From: a bacterium
GTDB lineage: Bacteria; Thermosulfidibacterota; Thermosulfidibacteria; Thermosulfidibacterales; JALWSI01
Direction of reading: 5' to 3'
NCBI GenBank assembly: GCA_027080315.1
Contig: JALWSI010000117.1
Coordinates: 1 to 6,297, forward strand
DNA length: 6,297 bases
Shown: piece by piece, positions 1-4,787 of the stretch
How the letters are laid out: every line of letters begins with the position of its first letter
Position numbering within the stretch: the first letter of the stretch is position 1
The notes under the pieces: generated by a model
Databases searched by the model: none
What the model saw: the letters and a program-made list of their open reading frames with translations, nothing else
Told to the model about the DNA's origin: nothing
Position numbers and translations under genes: made by a program

Positions 1-1
1 T

Positions 2-82
2 GGTGTGGCTGCGGCTATAGCCGCAGGAAACTCCGGAGGAGGAGGAAAGCACCATGCCAGCGAAACCAACCCAACGGAGTAG
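2..82 (+). CDS. Possible C-terminal end of an upstream small secreted GfcA/YjbE-like protein (partial)
   Basis: The frame starting at base 2 is open to a TAG at 80-82 and would encode the last 26 residues of a gene beginning outside the window. The tail is an Ala-rich hydrophobic stretch (VAAAIAAG), then a Gly run (GGGG), then a polar HHASETNPTE end. From knowledge of the family, GfcA and YjbE of enterobacterial capsule/exopolysaccharide operons are small exported proteins that end in a similar Ala/Val helix, a Gly-rich patch and a Thr/Ser/His tail, and they lie just upstream of the lipoprotein and export genes. The 29-nt overlap with the next gene matches the other overlaps in this window. 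Only 26 codons are visible, so this could equally be a chance open frame. The identification is by composition and position only. Confidence 0.35.
   Translation, partial: GVAAAIAAGNSGGGGKHHASETNPTE
9..26. repeat. 18-bp perfect palindrome upstream of the export gene
   Basis: CTGCGGCTATAGCCGCAG reads identically on both strands. It ends 9 bases before the purine-rich ribosome-binding region of the wza-like gene. It may be a by-product of consecutive Ala codons (GCT GCG GCT ATA GCC GCA) in the putative upstream reading frame. A dyad operator is possible, but nothing else supports that. Confidence 0.4.
35..49 (+). promoter_or_regulatory. Extended ribosome-binding site of the wza-like gene
   Basis: The sequence GGAGGAGGAGGAAAG contains overlapping copies of the Shine-Dalgarno core. 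AGGAGG at 40-45 sits 8 bases before the ATG at 54. This fixes the start at 54 rather than at the internal ATG at 156, which lacks such a site. The triplicated core suggests strong translation initiation. Confidence 0.75.
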
Positions 83-1142
83 CAGGGGGGCTTTGCTTGG
101 AAAGTGTCAAAGTAGGGACTTAGCAAGAAAGGCCAGGCTTTTTTTTAGCCTGGCCATGTCATTGATCCTTCTCACTGCTTGTTTCTTTCCTCCTTACATC
201 TCTCCAGAAGAGGGCGAGAAGCTGAGCCCTGGGATGGAGAAGAAGATAGAGAAAGAGAGGCAGAGAGCCTTTAATAGCCAAATTGTTTCTCTTGCTGCCA
301 CCCAAGGCAGTGGAGAGAATCTCTATCGTTTGGGACCAGGGGATGTAGTGGAGATCTCAATATTTGGCGTTGAGGCCTTGTCAGACATAAAGGTTCGCAT
401 TGGGGGAGACGGATATGCCAGCCTGCCTCTGGTTGGTCCCGTGAAACTGGGAGGTATTACTGTAAGGGAGGCGCAGAAGGCAGTAGCCAAGGCCTATAGA
501 GCCTACATAAACAACCCCAAGGTGACCTTCTACATCTCAGAATACCATAACTACAGGGTTTCTGTTTTGGGAGAGGTCAAAAAGCCGTCTGTCTATGAGC
601 TGAAGGGGCCTCGCAGTCTGCTGGATGTTATTGCGCAGGCTGGCGGGGTGACAGACGACGCCGACCATACCATAACGGTGGTTCGTACGGAGAATGGCAC
701 AAGGCGCAGCATGATCATTGATCTTGATCAGCTGATCAAGGGCAAAGACCCTACAGGAAACATCATGGTACAGGCCAATGATGTGATCTATGTCCCTCTG
801 GCAGGCAGTTATTTCGTAGATGGTATGGTTAGACACCCAGGGGCATACCATCTCACAGAGCCTGTCACTTTGAGCAAGGCCATAGCCATAGCCGGGGGCA
901 TGGTAGGTGGAGCAGATATAAAGAAAGTGGGCATCTATCGCACAACAAAAGAGGGTACCAGAAAACCCATCATAGTTAACCTTGAGGATATCAGAGCTGG
1001 TAAGCTGGCTGATCCTGAGATTCAGGAGGGAGATGTGATTCTTGTAGGTAAAGACAGGTTGCAAGTGCTTGTTTCCAAGTTCCTTGGGTTCTTTGGGGTG
1101 CATTACAACGCTTACCCCTATAGGTTTGGAGTGGGACGATGA
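54..1142 (+). CDS. Wza-like polysaccharide export outer-membrane lipoprotein (Poly_export + SLBB domains)
   Basis: This protein of 362 residues is predicted to form the periplasm-spanning outer-membrane channel through which exopolysaccharide or capsule leaves the cell. Residues 1-42 form a long basic signal peptide with a hydrophobic core (about 29-42). It ends in a lipobox, LTAC, with Cys43 as the likely lipidated residue, so the mature protein is an outer-membrane lipoprotein. A polar, charged stretch (about 50-75) follows. The polysaccharide export domain starts at YRLGPGD (91-97), the family's hallmark opening, and runs to about 165. Two SLBB-type beta-grasp repeats follow, at about 169-250 (LGEVKKPSVYEL, then AGGVTDDAD) and 253-340 (DGMVRHPGAYHL, then AGGMVGGAD). 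The length is close to E. coli Wza (379). The stop overlaps the next start by 4 nt (ATGA), which indicates coupling to the tyrosine kinase gene, its usual partner. An 8-T run and a strong inverted repeat lie in the signal-peptide region. Confidence 0.95.
   Translation: MPAKPTQRSSRGALLGKCQSRDLARKARLFFSLAMSLILLTACFFPPYISPEEGEKLSPGMEKKIEKERQRAFNSQIVSLAATQGSGENLYRLGPGDVVEISIFGVEALSDIKVRIGGDGYASLPLVGPVKLGGITVREAQKAVAKAYRAYINNPKVTFYISEYHNYRVSVLGEVKKPSVYELKGPRSLLDVIAQAGGVTDDADHTITVVRTENGTRRSMIIDLDQLIKGKDPTGNIMVQANDVIYVPLAGSYFVDGMVRHPGAYHLTEPVTLSKAIAIAGGMVGGADIKKVGIYRTTKEGTRKPIIVNLEDIRAGKLADPEIQEGDVILVGKDRLQVLVSKFLGFFGVHYNAYPYRFGVGR
131..155 (+). repeat. Perfect 9-bp inverted repeat with T-only loop inside the signal-peptide coding region
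   Basis: GGCCAGGCT at 131-139 is exactly complementary to AGCCTGGCC at 147-155, separated by seven Ts. In RNA this gives a GC-rich 9-bp hairpin with a U7 loop, immediately followed by an in-frame ATG at 156. It codes for residues around ARLFFSLA. The T tract is in the loop, not after the stem, so it is not an intrinsic terminator. Whether it regulates translation of the export gene cannot be told from sequence alone. Confidence 0.5.
1128..1131 (+). promoter_or_regulatory. Ribosome-binding site of the tyrosine autokinase gene
   Basis: GGAG at 1128-1131 lies 7 bases before the ATG at 1139, inside the last codons of the export gene. With the ATGA stop/start overlap at 1139-1142, it supports re-initiation by ribosomes finishing the upstream gene. 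Confidence 0.55.
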
Positions 1143-3538
1143 GTGGATCTGAGCTTGTTCCCAACAAGGATGCCCGTGCTCCCGTTATTCAGGGGGAGTG
1201 GATGCCTGCAGGGCAAGAGGGCGTGTATCCCGGGGTGCAGGTTTATGGGCCCTACGGTCCCTATGGACCATACGGTGAGCCTGAAGAGACCGGCATAACC
1301 CTTAGGGAACTCATAGCCATAATAGTGAGACGCCGGTGGACCATTATCGGCGTGCTGCTGGTGGTGCTTTTGTCGGGAATAGTGTGGTGCTTTAACACCC
1401 CTCCCACCTACAAGGCTACAGCTCACATTGAGATCATGCCTCCTCCTCCCATAGCTCCTTTCAAGGATGCAAAGGGTGTGAACTATGTTCCAGATAGCAA
1501 ATTTTTCCAGTCTCAGCTCTACATATTGAAGAGCAGGGGGCTTGCTCAAAGGGTGGTGGAGAGGCTCAACCTCTACAACAACAAGGCCTTCACATCTCCT
1601 CCAAAGGGAATTGGATCCTGGTTTGGGGTGATCTCTTCTACCTTGAAGGATCTCTTCAACCCTGCTCCTTCTACCGAGGCAAAGGAAGATGGTCCTGGTG
1701 TTTCTGTTTCTAACGACAGGGTTATGGAGGGCTTGGTGGACAAGCTGCTGGCAGGGCTCACAGTGGCTCCCCCCAACAGCAGAAGGGGAGGAGGTGGGTC
1801 TATTGTTGAGATAAGCTACGAAGGCCCTGATCCCAAACTATGCGCTCAGATAGTGAACACCTTGGTTGACGAGTACATCCACTTTGACATGGAGAGGAGA
1901 ATAGAGGGAACAAAGCTGGGAAAGAAGTACCTTGAGAAGCAGCTTGCCAAGGTGCAGGCGAGGTTAGAGGTGGCCCAGGAACAGCTTAATCGCTTTGCCA
2001 AAGAGAACGATCTTGTTCTGCTACGGCCCTCCACTGCAGATGGAAAAGAGCAGGGTGACCTCATATCTGAAAAGCTCTCGGATCTCTTGAAGCAGCTGAA
2101 TCAGGCAGAGGCTGACGAGATAACCGCCCGTAATAAGTACCTGTACAGTTTAAAGAACGTTGATGACACCGCTGCTATGAGGGGAGACACCACCATAGCC
2201 TCTCTACGGACCAAGCTGGAAGAGCTTAAGAGACGCTACGCAACCATGTTGACCACCTTCACTCCCAAGTATCCGGCCATGCAGGAGCTTGCCAAAGAGA
2301 TTGAGACGGTCAAGAAGGAGATTGCCCAAGAGCGAGAGAAGATAGTTGCCAGCCTGCGTAATCAGTATCTTCTTGCCCACCAGAAGAGGATCGCTTTGCA
2401 GAAAGAGGTGGAGGCACAGAAGAACCTGGCCTCTTCCCTTGAAGAGAAGGCAGTTGATTACAATATACTTAAACGTGAGGTGGAGACCAACCGAAAGATC
2501 TACGACATGATTCTTACCCGCATGAAGGAGATGGAGGTAGCGGCTGGTATCCAGTCCAGTGCCATCCATCCCATAGATGCCGCCATAGTGCCTTCGCGCC
2601 CTTACAAGCCCAACAAACCTCTAACCTTTGCCATATCTCTGATTCTGGGGACCATGCTTGGTCTTCTCTCTGCGGTAGGATTGGAGTTCTTGGACAACAC
2701 GGTGAAGGATCCAGAAGAGGTGGAGAAGATGCTCTACCTGCCTACTTTGGGTGTTGTTCCTCTGGTTAAGCTGCCCTCAAAGAAGGTGGAGAGGGGAGAG
2801 ACGGTAGATCTCGTCTCTATTACCGAGCCCAGGGCCCCTGCCTCAGAGGCCTTTCGGATGGTGAGAACATCTCTTCTTCTCTCTTCTGCAGGTAAGCCTC
2901 CTCAGATCATCGCCGTTACCTCTCCCCAGATTGGAGCGGGAAAGAGCTTCGTTTCTCTGAATCTTGCTCTATCTTTTGCACAGGCCAAGTCAAAGGTGCT
3001 CCTCGTTGACTGCGACCTCAGAAGGGGACGACTTCACAAGGTGCTGAAAGAGGATCTCTATCCTGGGCTTACCAACTACCTTGCAGGCAGGGTTGAGAAG
3101 CCTGCAATTGTGCGTGAGGTGGTGAGGGACGAGGTGGTGATCCACTTTGTGCCCACAGGTGCCACTCCTCCTAATCCAGTGGAGCTCATTAACTCCTCTA
3201 CGTTTGAAGAGCTTTTGGAGAGCTGGAGGAAAGAGTATGACCACATAATCATTGACACACCTCCCCTCATAGGTTTTGCCGATGCCCTTCTCATCGCAAG
3301 GTTGTCAGATGGAGCTATACTGGCCTTGCGGGCAGATCAAACCCCTAAACCTGCTGCCAAAAACGCAAGGGATCAGCTGAAGCAGGTGGGTGCCAAGCTA
3401 TTGGGGACTGTGGTGAATGGAATGGCCACGGGACGTCACGCATACTACTATTCCTACGGCAAGTATCACGGATACTCCCACTACTATTCAAAGGATTACT
3501 ACAGTGGTTCGCCCTACAGCCTACCTTCCCGCAGCTAA
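1139..3538 (+). CDS. Wzc-like polysaccharide co-polymerase / bacterial tyrosine autokinase
   Basis: This inner-membrane protein of 799 residues is predicted to set polymer chain length and couple synthesis to export through its autokinase. The order is: a cytoplasmic N-terminus with a Tyr-Gly-Pro repeat (36-46); the Wzz-type domain from about 54; membrane helix 1 at about 67-86 (after RRR); a long coiled-coil-rich periplasmic region (about 240-470); the co-polymerase Pro-rich motif PSRPYKPNKP (485-494); membrane helix 2 at about 495-515; and a C-terminal BY-kinase domain. Kinase motifs are intact. They are EAFRMVR (570-576, the ExxRxxR subunit-contact motif), Walker A SPQIGAGKS (595-603, Lys602), Walker A' LLVDCD (621-626) and Walker B IIIDTPP (703-709). 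The tail (769-793) holds 11 tyrosines, the expected autophosphorylation cluster. The N- and C-terminal halves are fused in one chain as in proteobacterial Wzc, unlike the split Firmicute CapA/CapB. No cognate phosphatase is visible in the window. Confidence 0.96.
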   Translation: MSGSELVPNKDARAPVIQGEWMPAGQEGVYPGVQVYGPYGPYGPYGEPEETGITLRELIAIIVRRRWTIIGVLLVVLLSGIVWCFNTPPTYKATAHIEIMPPPPIAPFKDAKGVNYVPDSKFFQSQLYILKSRGLAQRVVERLNLYNNKAFTSPPKGIGSWFGVISSTLKDLFNPAPSTEAKEDGPGVSVSNDRVMEGLVDKLLAGLTVAPPNSRRGGGGSIVEISYEGPDPKLCAQIVNTLVDEYIHFDMERRIEGTKLGKKYLEKQLAKVQARLEVAQEQLNRFAKENDLVLLRPSTADGKEQGDLISEKLSDLLKQLNQAEADEITARNKYLYSLKNVDDTAAMRGDTTIASLRTKLEELKRRYATMLTTFTPKYPAMQELAKEIETVKKEIAQEREKIVASLRNQYLLAHQKRIALQKEVEAQKNLASSLEEKAVDYNILKREVETNRKIYDMILTRMKEMEVAAGIQSSAIHPIDAAIVPSRPYKPNKPLTFAISLILGTMLGLLSAVGLEFLDNTVKDPEEVEKMLYLPTLGVVPLVKLPSKKVERGETVDLVSITEPRAPASEAFRMVRTSLLLSSAGKPPQIIAVTSPQIGAGKSFVSLNLALSFAQAKSKVLLVDCDLRRGRLHKVLKEDLYPGLTNYLAGRVEKPAIVREVVRDEVVIHFVPTGATPPNPVELINSSTFEELLESWRKEYDHIIIDTPPLIGFADALLIARLSDGAILALRADQTPKPAAKNARDQLKQVGAKLLGTVVNGMATGRHAYYYSYGKYHGYSHYYSKDYYSGSPYSLPSRS
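1244..1276 (+). repeat. 9-bp coding tandem repeat encoding Tyr-Gly-Pro units in the kinase N-terminus
   Basis: Three full TAY-GGN-CCN units plus a partial fourth encode YGPYGPYGPYG (residues 36-46 of the autokinase), before the first membrane helix. Third positions vary between units (TAT/TAC, GGG/GGT/GGA, CCC/CCA). The repeat is therefore old or held by protein-level selection and is not a fresh slippage product. The four Tyr residues would face the cytoplasm. Confidence 0.8.
3490..3495 (+). promoter_or_regulatory. Ribosome-binding site supporting a GTG start for the TPR/beta-sandwich gene
   Basis: AAAGGA lies 8 bases upstream of the GTG at 3504, within the Tyr-rich 3' end of the kinase gene. 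The ATG at 3417 gives the longest open frame but has no comparable site. Starting there would add a Thr-rich stretch that is only the frame-shifted reading of the kinase's Tyr codons. Confidence 0.5.
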
Positions 3539-4787
3539 GGAGGGGTCAAAACCCTTTCTGTGGCCCTTTGTGCCGCTGTTGTTGGCGGCTATGCTGATCT
3601 CTCTTCAGCCCCTCATGGGAGCGGTTGCCAGACTTTCGGCGGGAGATGATGTAGAGAAGGGGGCTTTAAGAGCCATGGCGGTTAATCCTCTGAATCCTAA
3701 GTGGAACAGAATCTTGGGAGTGTTCTACCGCTATTCTGGAGAGCCCTTTAAGGCTTTAGGGTTTCAAGAGGGGTTGGTTCTGAAGGATCCTCTTAACCCT
3801 GATGCCTGGATAGACCTTGGGGAGACTCTGCTCTTTATGCACAGGCCTCAGGGGCTCAACATGGTAAAGAATGCCTCTTTTCTTGACCCAACCGATGGTG
3901 GCTATCGCTGGAAGGTGTTAATAACCGCCCTTCAAATGGGAAATGTTGAGCTTGCCTCAAGGGAGATGAAAGCATTGCTGCTTTTAGAGCCCTCAAAACG
4001 GCCGATCATTTTTCAGCTTGCCTACCGTCTCTTTGAAGGAGACATGAACACGGTTATGAGCAAGGTTATTCCTTTGGATCAGAAGGTTATGGAAGACTTC
4101 TTGTTCTATCTGTTCCGACACAACGAGGCGGCTGAAGCCTGGCAACTTTGGCAGGAGCTTGAGCTAAGGGATTGGATTACAGAGAGGGCCCTGAAGGGTA
4201 TGGTGAGCTTTCTGATGCAGAATCAGGCCTACGGCATGGCCTACTCCATCTGGTCAAGGCACGTGGCAGAGGACCAACCTGGGGTTGTTTTTAACCCAGG
4301 GTTTGAGAATGAGCTTTTGGGGTACGGTTTTGGCTGGAGGTGGGAGAAGGTTAGGGGGGTTAGCTACGATCTAAGCTACAGCCAGCACGTTGAGGGGCGC
4401 CACTCTTTTCACCTGAGATTTGACGGTGAACACAATCCGGCCTTTATCACTCCATACCAGATTGTCTATCTGGCAGAGCCTGGAAACTATATTTTGAGGG
4501 CCTTTGTTAAGACCAGATCAATAACCAGCAGTGAGGGGCCGTATCTCTTTGTGCAGGGACAGAATGGGGCTGTGGCCAAGGGACCCAAGCTGAGAGGGGA
4601 TAACGCCTGGAGAGAAGTGCTGATTCCCTTCTCTCTTGCGAAGGGAGACAATGCGGTTGTGATAGGAATAAGAAGAGATAAAAGTCATAAGCTGAACCGT
4701 TTTCTGGGTGGAGAATTGTGGATAGACAAGGTGAGCATAGAGCATCAGGAGGAGAATGAAGAAGAAGGAACTGGAGGAGCTGCTTGA
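3504..4787 (+). CDS. Membrane-anchored TPR-like protein with C-terminal galactose-binding-like (CBM4/9-type) domain
   Basis: From the preferred GTG start the protein has 427 residues. An ATG at 3417 would give 456. A hydrophobic segment at about 18-41 (WPFVPLLLAAMLISLQPL) is a membrane anchor or uncleaved signal. Residues about 50-250 are helical, with TPR-like features: NPLNPKW at 61, DPLNPDAWIDLGETLL from 95, and repeated Ala/Leu heptads. At residue 264 the motif NPGFE opens a beta-rich domain that runs to about 417. NPGFE-type openings and the final GELWIDKVSIE strand are typical of CBM4/9-like galactose-binding folds. The last residues are acidic (EENEEEG). The overlap with the kinase gene is 35 nt and with the next gene 32 nt, so it belongs to the operon. 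I infer a periplasmic scaffold or glycan-binding accessory factor. No catalytic residues were recognised. Domain calls are by eye, and the TPR part is divergent. Confidence 0.85.
   Translation: MVRPTAYLPAAKEGSKPFLWPFVPLLLAAMLISLQPLMGAVARLSAGDDVEKGALRAMAVNPLNPKWNRILGVFYRYSGEPFKALGFQEGLVLKDPLNPDAWIDLGETLLFMHRPQGLNMVKNASFLDPTDGGYRWKVLITALQMGNVELASREMKALLLLEPSKRPIIFQLAYRLFEGDMNTVMSKVIPLDQKVMEDFLFYLFRHNEAAEAWQLWQELELRDWITERALKGMVSFLMQNQAYGMAYSIWSRHVAEDQPGVVFNPGFENELLGYGFGWRWEKVRGVSYDLSYSQHVEGRHSFHLRFDGEHNPAFITPYQIVYLAEPGNYILRAFVKTRSITSSEGPYLFVQGQNGAVAKGPKLRGDNAWREVLIPFSLAKGDNAVVIGIRRDKSHKLNRFLGGELWIDKVSIEHQEENEEEGTGGAA
4747..4752 (+). promoter_or_regulatory. Ribosome-binding site of the J-domain gene
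   Basis: AGGAGG lies inside the end of the preceding gene, only 3 bases before the ATG at 4756, which is a short spacing. The frame has stops just upstream (TAG at 4738-4740) and no other ATG, GTG or TTG between that stop and 4756. The start is therefore well fixed despite the tight spacing. Confidence 0.65.

Noticed and set aside
1-53. Promoter for the operon
   Set aside because: No convincing -35/-10 pair is visible in the short upstream stretch. It is probably the end of an upstream gene in the same operon.
156-158. Internal ATG (Met35) as alternative start of the export lipoprotein
   Set aside because: It would leave only eight residues before the lipobox Cys with no basic N-region. The ATG at 54 has a very strong ribosome-binding site.
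537-1103. Open frame of 188 codons on the minus strand
   Set aside because: It is antisense to the clearly conserved SLBB repeats of the export lipoprotein. Its product is Cys/His-rich without motif structure and looks like a shadow.
4278-4300. Imperfect inverted repeat CCTGGGGTT / AACCCAGG near the TPR-to-beta-sandwich boundary
   Set aside because: It has a bulged base, is inside a gene, is not followed by a T tract and has no plausible regulatory position.
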